The notes: generated from the sequence alone by a model not told the origin. A stretch of 64,000 bases of DNA from Paenirhizobium selenitireducens ATCC BAA-1503 (GCF_000518785.1 NZ_JAEG01000018.1:1-64000); one strand, 5' to 3'. Numbered from the stretch's first letter, positions 1 to 8,155 are shown. Numbers and translations: made by a program.

Positions 1-2
1 CC

Positions 3-332
3 TGGGCGCTGATGGCGGGCATGGACGAGCTGGGCAACTGTTCGGGCAAGCAGGCCGCCATGCTGGCCGGTCTCGCGCCGATCGCCAACGACAGCGGCGC
101 CCGCACCGGCCGCCGCTCCATCCGGGCCGGCAGGCCCGCACCACGGCGCGCCCTCTACATGGCCGCCCTGTCGGCTCGGCGCTACAATCCGGCGCTCACC
201 CGCTTCGCCAAAACCCTCCAAGCCGCCGGAAAGCCACCCAAAGTCATCCTCGTCGCCGTCATGCGCAAACTCGTCGTACTTGCCAACTGCCTGCTCGCTC
301 AGGATCGCCTCTGGACCCCAAATCCGCCTTGA
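3..332 (+). CDS. IS110-family transposase, C-terminal part (truncated by window edge)
   Basis: The reading frame is open from the first bases and ends at TGA 330-332. The protein carries the typical IS110/IS116/IS902 C-terminal domain: a LAGLAPIANDSG stretch, a GRRSIRAGR motif, then RRALYMAALSARRYNP and a final AAGKPPKVILVAVMRKLV segment. In this family the C-terminal transposase_20 domain follows an N-terminal DEDD catalytic domain, which would lie left of the window. It is a stand-alone insertion-sequence gene unrelated to the downstream flavoprotein. Whether the element is complete cannot be judged here. IS110 members usually lack clear terminal inverted repeats, and I see none downstream. 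Confidence 0.85.
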   Translation, partial: WALMAGMDELGNCSGKQAAMLAGLAPIANDSGARTGRRSIRAGRPAPRRALYMAALSARRYNPALTRFAKTLQAAGKPPKVILVAVMRKLVVLANCLLAQDRLWTPNPP

Positions 333-348
333 CAACAAACACAGATGC

Positions 349-392
349 TCATCCGGCGCTACGCGCCACCTTCTCCCCGCTGGGGAGAAGAG
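349..392. repeat. Rhizobial intergenic palindromic repeat (CTTCTCCCC family), fragment
   Basis: The stem CTTCTCCCC-gct-GGGGAGAAG lies at 370-390, preceded by a CTCATCCGGC-like flank. The same core recurs at about 8.2, 15.6, 20.9, 40.1 and 53.6 kb in this window. It lies between the IS110 tail and the flavoprotein gene. Confidence 0.75.
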
Positions 393-461
393 GTGCCGCC
401 ACCTGCACCTTCCCATCTCCCGCACCTGCGGCGAAGCGCCCCTTTCCAGAACAGTGAAATA

Positions 462-475
462 TTCATATATATGAA
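462..475. promoter_or_regulatory. AT-rich perfect palindrome upstream of SQR-like gene (possible ArsR-type persulfide-sensor operator)
   Basis: TTCATATATATGAA is a perfect 14-bp palindrome, 26 bases upstream of the GTG start at 502. With flanking bases it reads ATTC-N8-GAAG. This is close to the ATTC-N8-GAAT site I recall for SqrR/BigR-type sulfide-responsive ArsR repressors. Assignment to such a regulator is inference; no sqrR/bigR gene is in the window. Confidence 0.5.
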
Positions 476-501
476 GAAACGTTGTTTCTCTGGAGGTCCT
501 C

Positions 502-1629
502 GTGACCAATATCACCGTATTCGGCTCCGGTTTCGGGGCGTTGACCACCATCCGTGAACTGCGCCGCAACGGCGTCGAGGACGAGATCACCGTGATCTCG
601 CCGCGCGACGAATTGCACTACCTGCCGAGCTCGATCTGGCTGCCCGCCGGCCTGCGCAAGGGCGCCGAGCTGAAGATCCCGCTGTCGAATTTCTTCACCG
701 AGCATCGCGTGCGCCACGTCAAGGCGTCGGTCACCGGGCTTTCCGCCGATGGCCGGGTGGTGCTGACGGATGCCGGCGAGTTTCGCAACGACCAGCTGGT
801 GATCGCCACCGGCGCACGCTTCCTCCGCAAGCTGCCCGGCATCGAGCATGCGCTCATCCCCTGCGAGGGCATTGCCGTCGGCGAGGAGATCGCCCGTCGC
901 CTGGAGGCGATGAGCGGCGGCACGATCGCCGTCGGTTTCGCCACCAACCCCAACGAACAGGGCGCCGTTCGCGGCGGGCCGATGTTCGAATTCCTCTTCA
1001 TCATCGACAGCCTCCTGCGCCGCCAGGGAAGGCGCGAGCGCTTCAAGCTCATTTTCTTCAATCCGTCGCCGAGGCCCGGCCAGCGGCTCGGCGACAAGGC
1101 GGTCGACGGCCTGTTGTACGAAATGGCGAAGCGCGGCATCGAGACGAAGCTCGGCCACAAGATGGTCCGGCTTGACGCCGACAAGGTGGTGACCGAAGGC
1201 GGCGAGTTTTCCGCCGACCTCATCCTTTTCATGCCGGGCCTTACCGGCCCCGCCTGGCTTGCCAATGCCGACCTGCCGCTCTCGCCGGGCGGCATGATCG
1301 CGGCGGACGAGAAATGCCGGGTCAGGGATCGCGACGGCGTCTGGGTGGTCGGCGACAGCGGCAGCTTTCCCGGCCCTGACTGGCTGCCGAAACAGGCCCA
1401 CCAGGCCGACCTCCAGGCCAAGGCCGCGGCGGAAAACATCGCCGCGGTGCTGAAGGGCAGGGCGCCCACGTCCAATTTCAAGGCGGAACTGATCTGCATC
1501 GTCGACATGCTCGACACGGCCATGCTGGTCTATCGCAGCGAGACGCGCAGCTTCCTCGGGCCGAAGATGAAGATCTTCCACTGGCTGAAGCGCTATTTCG
1601 AAGGCCATTACCTGCGCGCCTATCGGTGA
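502..1629 (+). CDS. SQR-like FAD-dependent pyridine nucleotide-disulfide oxidoreductase
   Basis: 375 aa, GTG start chosen because TGGAGGT lies 6-12 bases upstream. The N-terminal GSGFGALTTIREL is a Rossmann FAD motif, followed by VIATGARF and a second FAD contact VWVVGDSG near residue 285. The C-terminal end, with LKRYFEGHYLR, resembles the membrane-attachment end of sulfide:quinone oxidoreductases and NDH-2 enzymes. The family transfers electrons from sulfide or a related donor to quinone at the cytoplasmic membrane. Where true type I SQRs have GASCxGPAYE, this protein has GAVRGGPMFEF. The central catalytic cysteine is therefore missing, and sulfide oxidation is doubtful. Cysteines remain in IPCEG, EKCRV and LICIV. 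It is apparently monocistronic, behind an AT-rich palindrome. It could also be a type II NADH dehydrogenase relative. Confidence 0.75.
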   Translation: MTNITVFGSGFGALTTIRELRRNGVEDEITVISPRDELHYLPSSIWLPAGLRKGAELKIPLSNFFTEHRVRHVKASVTGLSADGRVVLTDAGEFRNDQLVIATGARFLRKLPGIEHALIPCEGIAVGEEIARRLEAMSGGTIAVGFATNPNEQGAVRGGPMFEFLFIIDSLLRRQGRRERFKLIFFNPSPRPGQRLGDKAVDGLLYEMAKRGIETKLGHKMVRLDADKVVTEGGEFSADLILFMPGLTGPAWLANADLPLSPGGMIAADEKCRVRDRDGVWVVGDSGSFPGPDWLPKQAHQADLQAKAAAENIAAVLKGRAPTSNFKAELICIVDMLDTAMLVYRSETRSFLGPKMKIFHWLKRYFEGHYLRAYR

Positions 1630-1725
1630 CGCCTCCGGCGCGATTGCGGCTTGATCCGATGCCCTGGCCTCTCTATCTCTCGAAGGATCGTTTCCGATGT
1701 CCTCGAAGAAGGAAGGCCTCCCCCC

Positions 1726-3834
1726 TTGTCCGTTTTCGCCAATCTGCCGAAGCCCGCCGTCGCGCCGAAAAAGCCCGTCTCCGACACCCGCCACGGCATC
1801 ACCCGCACCGACGACTATGCCTGGATGCGCGCCGAAAACTGGCAGGCCATGTTCAAGGATCCGACCCTGCTCGACGCGGAGCTGCGCCGCCATCTGGAGG
1901 CCGAGAACGCCTATATGGAAGCGGCCATGGCCGACACGAAGGCGCTGCAGAAGCAGCTCTTCGCCGAGATGAAGGGCCGCATCAAGGAAGACGATAGCTC
2001 CATCCCGATGAAGGACGGCCCCTTCGCCTATGGCACGGCCTTCGTCACCGGCGGCGAACAGCCGCGCTACTTCCGCATTCCCCGCGACGCCGACCACAAG
2101 GACGAGAGCCAGCGCCATCTGCTGCTCGACGGCGACAAGGAAGCGACGGGCAAGGACTATTTCCGCCTCGCCGGCATCGACCACACCCCCGACCATGCCT
2201 TCGGCCTCTGGGGCTATGACGACAAGGGCTCGGAATATTTCACCCTGCGCATCCGCGATCTTTCAACCGGCGAGGATCTCGCCGACGTGATCGAGAACAC
2301 CGGCGGCGGCGGCGCCTGGGCGCCGGACGGCAAGAGCTTCTTCTACACGCTCCAGGACGAGAACCACCGCCCCTCCAAGGTCTTCCACCACGTGGTCGGT
2401 CGGCCGCAATCGGAAGACCGGCTGGTCTACGAGGAGAAGGACCCGGGCTATTTCATGGGCGTCGGCGGCTCGCTGCTCGATGATTTCATCTACCTGGACA
2501 TCCACGACCACGAGACCTCGGAATACCGCATCCTGTCCACGAAGGATCTGACCGCCGAGCCCATGCTGGTCGCCGAGCGGGTCGAGGGCATCGAATACTC
2601 GCTGACCGAGGGCGGCGACGTCTTCTACATCCTGACCAATGACGGCGACGCCAAGGACTTCAAGATCGTCGAAGCCCCGGTGACGGCACCTGGCAAGGAA
2701 AACTGGAAAGAGGTTGTCGCCCATGTGCCGGGCCGCCTGATCCTCAACCACATGGCCTTTGCCCGCCATCTCATCTGGCTGCAGCGCCGCAACGGCCTGC
2801 CGGAAATCATGATCCGCGACCGGGTGAGCGGCGAGGAGCATTCGATCGCCTTTGCCGAGGAGGCCTATGCGCTCGGCCTCCAGGGTGCTGCCGAATACGA
2901 CACCGACGTCATCCGCTTCTCCTATTCGTCGATGACGACGCCGACCCAGCTCTTCGACTACAACATGGCGACCCGCGAGCGCGTTCTGTTGAAGACCCAG
3001 GAAGTCCCCTCGGGTCACAATCCCGACGACTATGTCACCCGCCGCGTGCTTGCGCCGTCCCATGACGGCGTGGACGTGCCGGTCACGCTGCTCTACCGCA
3101 AGGATACGCCCCTCGACGGTTCCGCCCCCTGCCTGCTCTATGGCTACGGCGCCTACGGCATTTCGATCGCCGCCGGCTTCAACACCAATTGCCTGTCGCT
3201 CGCCGATCGCGGCTTCGTCTATGCCATCGCCCATATCCGCGGCGGCAAGGACAAGGGGTTTGCATGGTACGAAGACGGCAAGATGGAAAAGAAGGAAAAC
3301 ACCTTCAAGGACTTCATCGCCGCCGCCGACCATCTGGTGAAGGAGCGCTTCACGTCCTACGAGAACATCATTGCCGAGGGCGGCTCTGCCGGCGGCATGC
3401 TGATGGGCGCGATCGCCAACATGGCACCGGAAAAATTCGCCGGCATCATCGCCGCCGTGCCCTTCGTCGACGTGCTGAACACCATGCTCGACGACACCCT
3501 GCCGCTCACCCCGCCGGAATGGGGCGAGTGGGGCAATCCGATCGAGTCGCTCGAGGAATACAACTGGATCGCCGCCTATTCGCCTTACGACAATGTCGGG
3601 GAAAAACCCTATCCGCCGATCCTCGCCCTCTCCGGCCTCACCGACCCGCGCGTCACCTACTGGGAACCGACAAAGTGGATCGCCAGGCTGCGCGAAAAGG
3701 CGCCGGCAGCCGGCCCCTATCTCCTCAAGACCAACATGGCCGCCGGCCACGGCGGCAAGTCCGGCCGCTTCCAGCGCCTGGAGGAGATCGCCTTTGAATA
3801 TGCCTTTGCGGTGAAGGTGGCGGGGAGGATGTGA
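1726..3834 (+). CDS. ptrB: Oligopeptidase B (S9A prolyl-oligopeptidase family)
   Basis: 702 aa if translation starts at TTG 1726 (LSVFANLPKP), which matches the usual MSVF-N-LPKP beginning of rhizobial homologues and has AGGAAGG about 10 bases upstream. An in-frame ATG at 1651 would add 25 unlikely residues. The N-terminal half is a seven-bladed beta-propeller (about residues 70-400), the C-terminal half an alpha/beta hydrolase. The catalytic triad is visible: Ser554 in GGSAGG, Asp640 in LTDPRVTYWEP, and His675 in AGHGGKSGR. The family cleaves oligopeptides after Arg/Lys in the cytoplasm. It is usually a housekeeping single gene. It stands alone here, 96 bases behind the SQR-like gene. Confidence 0.9.
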   Translation: MSVFANLPKPAVAPKKPVSDTRHGITRTDDYAWMRAENWQAMFKDPTLLDAELRRHLEAENAYMEAAMADTKALQKQLFAEMKGRIKEDDSSIPMKDGPFAYGTAFVTGGEQPRYFRIPRDADHKDESQRHLLLDGDKEATGKDYFRLAGIDHTPDHAFGLWGYDDKGSEYFTLRIRDLSTGEDLADVIENTGGGGAWAPDGKSFFYTLQDENHRPSKVFHHVVGRPQSEDRLVYEEKDPGYFMGVGGSLLDDFIYLDIHDHETSEYRILSTKDLTAEPMLVAERVEGIEYSLTEGGDVFYILTNDGDAKDFKIVEAPVTAPGKENWKEVVAHVPGRLILNHMAFARHLIWLQRRNGLPEIMIRDRVSGEEHSIAFAEEAYALGLQGAAEYDTDVIRFSYSSMTTPTQLFDYNMATRERVLLKTQEVPSGHNPDDYVTRRVLAPSHDGVDVPVTLLYRKDTPLDGSAPCLLYGYGAYGISIAAGFNTNCLSLADRGFVYAIAHIRGGKDKGFAWYEDGKMEKKENTFKDFIAAADHLVKERFTSYENIIAEGGSAGGMLMGAIANMAPEKFAGIIAAVPFVDVLNTMLDDTLPLTPPEWGEWGNPIESLEEYNWIAAYSPYDNVGEKPYPPILALSGLTDPRVTYWEPTKWIARLREKAPAAGPYLLKTNMAAGHGGKSGRFQRLEEIAFEYAFAVKVAGRM

Positions 3835-3845
3835 TCAATCCAGCT

Positions 3846-3902
3846 GTGAACTGCGGTTCACAGCGAAAGTTGACGCCGGCTGTGTTGTGAACTATAGTTC
3901 AC
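3846..3902 (+). promoter_or_regulatory. Promoter and two operators of the higBA-type module
   Basis: Two GTGAAC-N4-GTTCAC dyads sit at 3846-3861 (centre TGCG) and 3887-3902 (centre TATA), 41 bp apart centre to centre, about four helical turns. Between and within them is a strong promoter: -35 TTGACG at 3870-3875, 17-bp spacer, -10 TATAGT at 3893-3898 inside the second dyad. The expected start site coincides with ATG 3905. Binding of the HTH antitoxin to both dyads would occlude the promoter (inference). Confidence 0.8.
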
Positions 3903-3904
3903 AC

Positions 3905-4192
3905 ATGGTCGAGATCCGCCAGCATCCCGATTTTGCCGTCTGGCTCCGCAAGCTGCGGGATCGGCAGGCGCAAACGCGTATCGCCATACGTCTGGTGCGG
4001 ATTCAATCCGGGCTCATGGGCGACGTGAAGTATTTCGGCGGCATCGGCGAAATACGGATCGATTACGAACCGGGCTATCGGCTCTATTTCGTCAAGCGCG
4101 GCGAAACGATCGTCATCCTGTTGTGCGGCGGCGACAAGGCGACGCAGGACAGGGACATCCGCCGCGCAATCGAACTGGCAAAGGACGTGTGA
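3905..4192 (+). CDS. RelE/HigB-superfamily type II toxin (Gp49-like)
   Basis: 95 aa from ATG 3905 (MVEIRQHPDF). It has the compact RelE-fold signature of phage-derived Gp49-like/HigB toxins: FxxWLxxLRDRQAQTRIAIRL, a GDVKYFGGIGEIRIDYEPGYR core, and a C-terminal VILLCGGDKATQDRDI. The family cleaves mRNA, often on the ribosome. The antitoxin follows after one base. The toxin-first order is normal for HigBA. No Shine-Dalgarno sequence precedes ATG 3905, and the predicted transcription start falls on it, so translation is probably leaderless. A longer GTG start at 3887 would lie inside the -10/operator and is rejected. Confidence 0.88.
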   Translation: MVEIRQHPDFAVWLRKLRDRQAQTRIAIRLVRIQSGLMGDVKYFGGIGEIRIDYEPGYRLYFVKRGETIVILLCGGDKATQDRDIRRAIELAKDV

Positions 4193-4193
4193 C

Positions 4194-4493
4194 ATGGCGA
4201 CGGAAACCATCCCCTTCGATGCTTCGGAGTTCTTTGCCGATGCCGAGGCCCAGGCGGCGCTTCTGACCGACGCGTTCGAAAGTGGCGATGCGGGGCATAT
4301 CGCCAATGCGCTGGGCATCATCGCCAAGGCCAAGGGCATGACGAGCGTCGCCCGCGAGGCGGGTGTGACCCGGGAGGCGCTCTACAAGGCCCTGAGCGAG
4401 CGTGGCGATCCCAAATTCTCGACCGTTCTTGGTGTCGCGAGAGCCCTCGGCCTCAAGCTGACGGTGACGCCTGTTTCCGAACCGGCGGAATAG
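4194..4493 (+). CDS. HTH antitoxin of HigBA-type module (addiction module antidote family)
   Basis: 99 aa. The C-terminal two thirds form an XRE-like helix-turn-helix: VAREAGVTREALYKALSERG followed by PKFSTVLGVARALGLKL, typical of the 'putative addiction module antidote' family. The N-terminal part (FDASEFFADAEAQAALLTDAFESGD) is acidic and probably contacts the toxin. It should neutralise the toxin encoded one base upstream and bind the GTGAAC/GTTCAC dyads at 3846-3902 to repress the pair; this is inference from the family. Only 11 bases separate it from the DUF1697 gene, so some readthrough is possible. Confidence 0.88.
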   Translation: MATETIPFDASEFFADAEAQAALLTDAFESGDAGHIANALGIIAKAKGMTSVAREAGVTREALYKALSERGDPKFSTVLGVARALGLKLTVTPVSEPAE

Positions 4494-4504
4494 AGGTCAG
4501 GCCG

Positions 4505-5041
4505 ATGCCCGTCTACGTCGCCCTCCTGCGCGCCATCAATGTCGGCGGCACCGGCAAGCTGTCGATGGCCGAGCTGAAGAGCCTGTGCGAGTGCCTCGGC
4601 TTTGCCGATGTTACGACGTTCATCCAGAGCGGCAACGTGATCTTTCGCGACGACGGGGATCCGGCCGAGATCGCCGCCCGCCTCGACGCCGCGCTGGCGG
4701 AAAGGCTCGGCAAGCCCCCGGGCGTCCTCCTGCGCCGGCCCGGCGAACTGGCCGCAATCGCCAAGGCCAATCCCTTCGCCGCCATGGAGCCGAACCGCGT
4801 GCTGGTCAGCTTTTTCGCCGAACCGGTTCCCGAGGATGCCCTTTACGGCCTCGTCGCCCCTGATGGCGAAGAAGTGGTGGTGCTCGGCCGCGAGATCTTC
4901 GTCCACTATCCGATCGGCTCCGGCCGCTCGCGGCTCAAGCTGCCGATCCTCAAGACCGGCACGTCGCGCAACATCAACAGCGTGGAGAAGCTGCGCGACA
5001 TCGCGCTGGCCCTCGAAGCCCGTAGCGCTGGTGGGGGGTAG
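4505..5041 (+). CDS. DUF1697 family protein
   Basis: 178 aa. It begins with the family hallmark YVALLRAINVGG, followed by KLSMAELKSLCECLGF, TTFIQSGNVIF, a central LLRRPGELAAIAKANPF and a C-terminal RLKLPILKTGTSRNINSVEKL. DUF1697 proteins are single-domain cytoplasmic proteins of unknown function and usual length 170-185 aa. The ATG at 4505 is preceded by GAGGT. It sits just behind the toxin-antitoxin pair and seven bases before a small membrane-anchored protein. Function is unknown. Confidence 0.85.
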   Translation: MPVYVALLRAINVGGTGKLSMAELKSLCECLGFADVTTFIQSGNVIFRDDGDPAEIAARLDAALAERLGKPPGVLLRRPGELAAIAKANPFAAMEPNRVLVSFFAEPVPEDALYGLVAPDGEEVVVLGREIFVHYPIGSGRSRLKLPILKTGTSRNINSVEKLRDIALALEARSAGGG

Positions 5042-5048
5042 CGACGCA

Positions 5049-5558
5049 ATGCTGGCGACAATAATTCCACTGCTGGCGCTCGCGGCGATCGTCACGGTGC
5101 TCGTCACCGCGATCCGGTCGATGCGCCGGCCAAAGGCCTGGCAACCGCCTTATAAGCTCATCAATGCGAGCCCTGAAGAGATGGAGCGCCGTGCGATGGA
5201 TCTCCGCGACCGGCTGTCCCGAAAACCCTTCGGCGATGTGCGCGCAACGGCGCTCTGGCGCAAGCTGGCCTCGGTCGGCGAGGGCGAAGGGCTGATCGTC
5301 GAATTCCACCGCGACTTCTGCGGCCATGGCCTCGTCCGCCGCGCCGACCGGGTGGTGCTCTGCGACATCTTCGACGGCGGCGGATATACCGGCGATCCGA
5401 TCGCCACCTGGGGCGACGAAACCGACTTTGTCGCCTTCTTCGCTCGCCAGTCTGATTTTTCCTGCAGCGGCTGGGACGAGCGCGAGCCGGTCTTCCACGC
5501 CGCCGATCCCTGGTATCGCAACAACCAGCGGCTTACCGGTGCGGCGATCGATGCCTAG
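5049..5558 (+). CDS. Hypothetical membrane-anchored protein
   Basis: 169 aa from ATG 5049, seven bases after the DUF1697 stop. Residues 3-22 (ATIIPLLALAAIVTVLVTAI) form one transmembrane segment or signal anchor, followed by a basic RSMRRPK. The remaining 140 residues are soluble with a repeated-looking VEFHRDFCGHGL and WGDETDFVAFFARQSDFSCSGWDE. No known domain is recognised. The frame is open upstream, but those residues are low-complexity Arg/Ser translation of the DUF1697 gene, so the start at 5049 is preferred. Confidence 0.7.
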   Translation: MLATIIPLLALAAIVTVLVTAIRSMRRPKAWQPPYKLINASPEEMERRAMDLRDRLSRKPFGDVRATALWRKLASVGEGEGLIVEFHRDFCGHGLVRRADRVVLCDIFDGGGYTGDPIATWGDETDFVAFFARQSDFSCSGWDEREPVFHAADPWYRNNQRLTGAAIDA

Positions 5559-5618
5559 CTCGGCGGTGCGCGCCGCCGTTAAGGGCCGGCCTGCCCGCTG
5601 CCCGACGTCCACCCGCCC

Positions 5619-7535
5619 TCAAAGGCCCCCGCCAGCCTGCGTCGCGATCAAGCCCGCAAGCCCCGGCGCGATCAGGCGCGTTGCCGACATCGTCAGGTGG
5701 TAGCTGTCGAAATAGAGCGACATGCCGTCCCGGAGGAAGGCGCAGGTGCCGTCCTGGCAGAGCGTCCGGTCGGGATAGTAGACCTCCGCGCCGGTGCGGC
5801 CGGCGATGGCGGCGATCGCCGTCTTGATTGCGTCGAGCGACTGGGCCGGCGCGCCGGAGAGGGCAGGGACTTCTGCCAGCCGGCCGAACATCGTCGCGCG
5901 GGCGAGCATCAGCGGATGGTCGACGCCCGGAACAAGAATGGGTCCCTCGATGATCACCCGCTTGCCCGCTTTCGTCAGCGTCGACACGGCGCGTTCCAGC
6001 GCGGCATAGTAGCGCTCGGCGCCGATCTTGCCGATGACGCTCTGGTAATAGCCGACCAGCACGACGTCCCGGATGCGCGGATTGTCGATGACGTAGCGGA
6101 AGCGTTCGTCGTTCTGCGCCAGGCATTTTACGACTCGCGGCACTTCCTCGCCGAGCATGGCGGGGCAGGCGGAGGAGGAGAGCTGCGCCACCCCGATGTC
6201 ACGGGCGGCGAGCGCCTGCGACAGCGCGTAGCTCAGTTCGACTGCGTGGCTGTCGCCGATCACGGCGACGATCGGGCGGTCCGGCGAAAGACCGTCGGGG
6301 AAGATGCAGACCTCGCCGGGAGCAAAACGCCGCGCCTCCTTCACATGGCATTTCTGCCGGAAGGGGCTGGTGTCGTCGGCCGCCGCGGCAATCGCGATCA
6401 CCTGCGGGGAAACGCGGCCGGGAAAACCGGAATTGAGCCACAGCACCAGCGACCCGCCGATCAGCAGCGCACCACCCGCCCAGGCCATCGCGAAGATGGT
6501 GCGTCGGCTGGCCAGCCGCGAACCCTTCGGTGGGCGGCGGAACGGCGCCTCGACAAAGCGCCAGGAGAGATAGCCGGCCAGAAGCGAGGCGACGACGACG
6601 GCCGCGCCCTGAACCGGCGTCATCGGTTCGATCAGGTAATAGTTGGCAAAGACGATCAGCGGCCAGTGCCAGAGATAGAGCGAATACGAGATCAGCCCGA
6701 TACCGACGAAAGGGCGGGTCGATAGGAGCCGCGATGCGAGCGGCCGCGCCGGCCCGGCATAGATCAGAAGTGCTGCGCCCAGCACCGGAAGCACGGCGGC
6801 CGGCCCGGGAAAGACGGTCTCGCGGTCATAGGCGAAGATGGCATAGAGGATGAGGCCGAGCCCGAGCAGCGACAGGCCCTCGGCGATGGCGCGATTGCGG
6901 ATCACCGGCAGTCCGCCGACGGCGACGAGCGAGCCGGCCAGCAGCTCCCATGCCCGGGTCGGCAGGAGATAGAAGGTCGCGGTCGCATAATCCTCGACGC
7001 TGTAGGCGCTAAGCGCGAGGCTCGTGACCAGCCCGGCGGCAATGACGATGCGCCAGCCGAGTTTCAGGCGGAAGGAGACGGCCAGCACGATCGGCGCGAC
7101 GATGTAGAACTGCTCCTCGACCGCGAGCGACCAGGTGTGCAGCAGCGGCATGAGCTCGGCATTGGGCGAGAAATAGCCGCTGATCTTGTAGAAGAAGATG
7201 TTGGAGGCAAAGACCACGGTCGCCAGCAGGCTCTTGCCGAACAGCGCCAGGTCGTCGGGTAGCAGCAGCACGGCCGCCAGGACGGCGGTGAACAGCGAGA
7301 CGGCGAAGAGGGCCGGGAAGATGCGCCGGATCCGTCGCTCGTAGAACACCGCATAGGAGAAGCCGCCGGCCGAAATGTCGTCGCAGATCACCTTGGTGAT
7401 GAGATAGCCGGATATGACGAAGAAGATGTCGACCCCGACATAGCCGCCGGAGAATAAGTCGAATCCCGCATGAAACAGGACCACGGGAATGATCGCAATG
7501 GCGCGCAGGCCGTCAATATCGGGTCTATATTTCAA
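5619..7535 (-). CDS. OafA/YrhL-type membrane acyltransferase with SGNH domain
   Basis: 638 aa with TTG start at 7535; an in-frame TGA lies two codons upstream, and the MKYRPDIDGLRAIAI opening is the family's own. Residues 1-370 form the acyltransferase-3 domain with about ten transmembrane helices, including VVLFHAG with the conserved His, VDIFFVISGYLI, and RRIRRIFPAL. A C-terminal periplasmic SGNH hydrolase domain follows: VIGDSHAVELSYAL (GDS block) and the terminal FDSYHLTMSATRLI with Asp-x-x-His. Such two-domain proteins O-acetylate surface polysaccharides or lipopolysaccharide. No polysaccharide cluster surrounds it, so the substrate is unknown. The flanks 7536-7809 hold no gene. Confidence 0.9.
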   Translation of the reverse strand: MKYRPDIDGLRAIAIIPVVLFHAGFDLFSGGYVGVDIFFVISGYLITKVICDDISAGGFSYAVFYERRIRRIFPALFAVSLFTAVLAAVLLLPDDLALFGKSLLATVVFASNIFFYKISGYFSPNAELMPLLHTWSLAVEEQFYIVAPIVLAVSFRLKLGWRIVIAAGLVTSLALSAYSVEDYATATFYLLPTRAWELLAGSLVAVGGLPVIRNRAIAEGLSLLGLGLILYAIFAYDRETVFPGPAAVLPVLGAALLIYAGPARPLASRLLSTRPFVGIGLISYSLYLWHWPLIVFANYYLIEPMTPVQGAAVVVASLLAGYLSWRFVEAPFRRPPKGSRLASRRTIFAMAWAGGALLIGGSLVLWLNSGFPGRVSPQVIAIAAAADDTSPFRQKCHVKEARRFAPGEVCIFPDGLSPDRPIVAVIGDSHAVELSYALSQALAARDIGVAQLSSSACPAMLGEEVPRVVKCLAQNDERFRYVIDNPRIRDVVLVGYYQSVIGKIGAERYYAALERAVSTLTKAGKRVIIEGPILVPGVDHPLMLARATMFGRLAEVPALSGAPAQSLDAIKTAIAAIAGRTGAEVYYPDRTLCQDGTCAFLRDGMSLYFDSYHLTMSATRLIAPGLAGLIATQAGGGL

Positions 7536-7745
7536 GTGTCACCACAGATCGGTACGGCGGAATAGACGGAAATATTGACCCACACTACTGGCGAGACGTT
7601 CTGTCTGCAAGTTGCTGCGCTGCGATAAACTTGCTCAATCGGGCCGAATGGCGCCGCGCGGCGGCTCCTGGCGGACTTGTGGACCCCGGTGCTCTCGTCA
7701 GGCCGACGTGTACCTTTGCTGCGATGCAACGGAAAAGGTTGCGGA

Positions 7746-7766
7746 CGCAAGCTTCGCGCAAGCTTC
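7746..7766 (+). repeat. Tandem 10-bp direct repeat in promoter region
   Basis: CGCAAGCTTC occurs at 7746-7755 and again at 7757-7766, a period of 11 bp or one helical turn. It lies 44 bases upstream of the small protein start at 7810. It may be a tandem binding site; this is inference. Confidence 0.45.
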
Positions 7767-7809
7767 AATGGTTAATAAAGCGTTAATTATTGGAACGAGA
7801 GTGTCTGCC

Positions 7810-8124
7810 ATGAGGATCGATAGCGGCCTTAGCAGTTATTCATATCAGAGCCGGTACATACCGAGCGCCACTGAAAACGAAGATGCTTCGGCGGACGCCG
7901 CAGCCACCGCGAAGCCGCGTGCCTCGACCAACGGCGCCTTCAGCAGCACGCTCCTGTCGTCCAACCTCGCAACCGCCTTGTGGATCGTTGAAGGCGGCCG
8001 CAAGGCTTCGGCAAGCCTGCAGCCTGATCTGACCACGGTTGCCGAAGAAGCGGCCGCGCCCTCGGTCGCCGAGAAGGTCGAAGCCCTCTACCGCGAATAC
8101 GAACTGCCGGGCGACGACGGCTGA
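7810..8124 (+). CDS. Small hypothetical protein, rhizobial type
   Basis: 104 aa from ATG 7810 (MRIDSGLSSYSYQSRY). A longer open frame exists, but its N-terminus is Cys/Arg-rich and unlike protein. The sequence is Ala/Ser/Thr-rich and low complexity in the middle, with a more ordered SSTLLSSNLATALWIVEGGRKA and a C-terminal SVAEKVEALYREYEL helix. There is no signal peptide or known domain. The MRIDSGL-xx-Y opening resembles short rhizobial proteins I have seen, without function. A strong terminator follows at 8156-8178, so it is probably a single-gene transcript. Confidence 0.65.
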   Translation: MRIDSGLSSYSYQSRYIPSATENEDASADAAATAKPRASTNGAFSSTLLSSNLATALWIVEGGRKASASLQPDLTTVAEEAAAPSVAEKVEALYREYELPGDDG

Positions 8125-8155
8125 TCGGCAGGCACACGCCGCTGGACATGAACAA

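Noticed and set aside
463-2196. 577-residue open frame on the minus strand over the SQR-like and ptrB genes
   Set aside because: It is antisense to two well-supported genes and has only Arg/Gly/Ala/His-rich composition typical of GC-rich shadow frames.
2263-3750. 495-residue minus-strand frame opposite ptrB
   Set aside because: Antisense shadow; the plus strand has the complete catalytic triad and family motifs.
3846-5041. Prophage remnant suggested by the Gp49-like toxin
   Set aside because: No integrase, capsid, portal or lysis genes nearby; toxin-antitoxin modules occur commonly outside phages.
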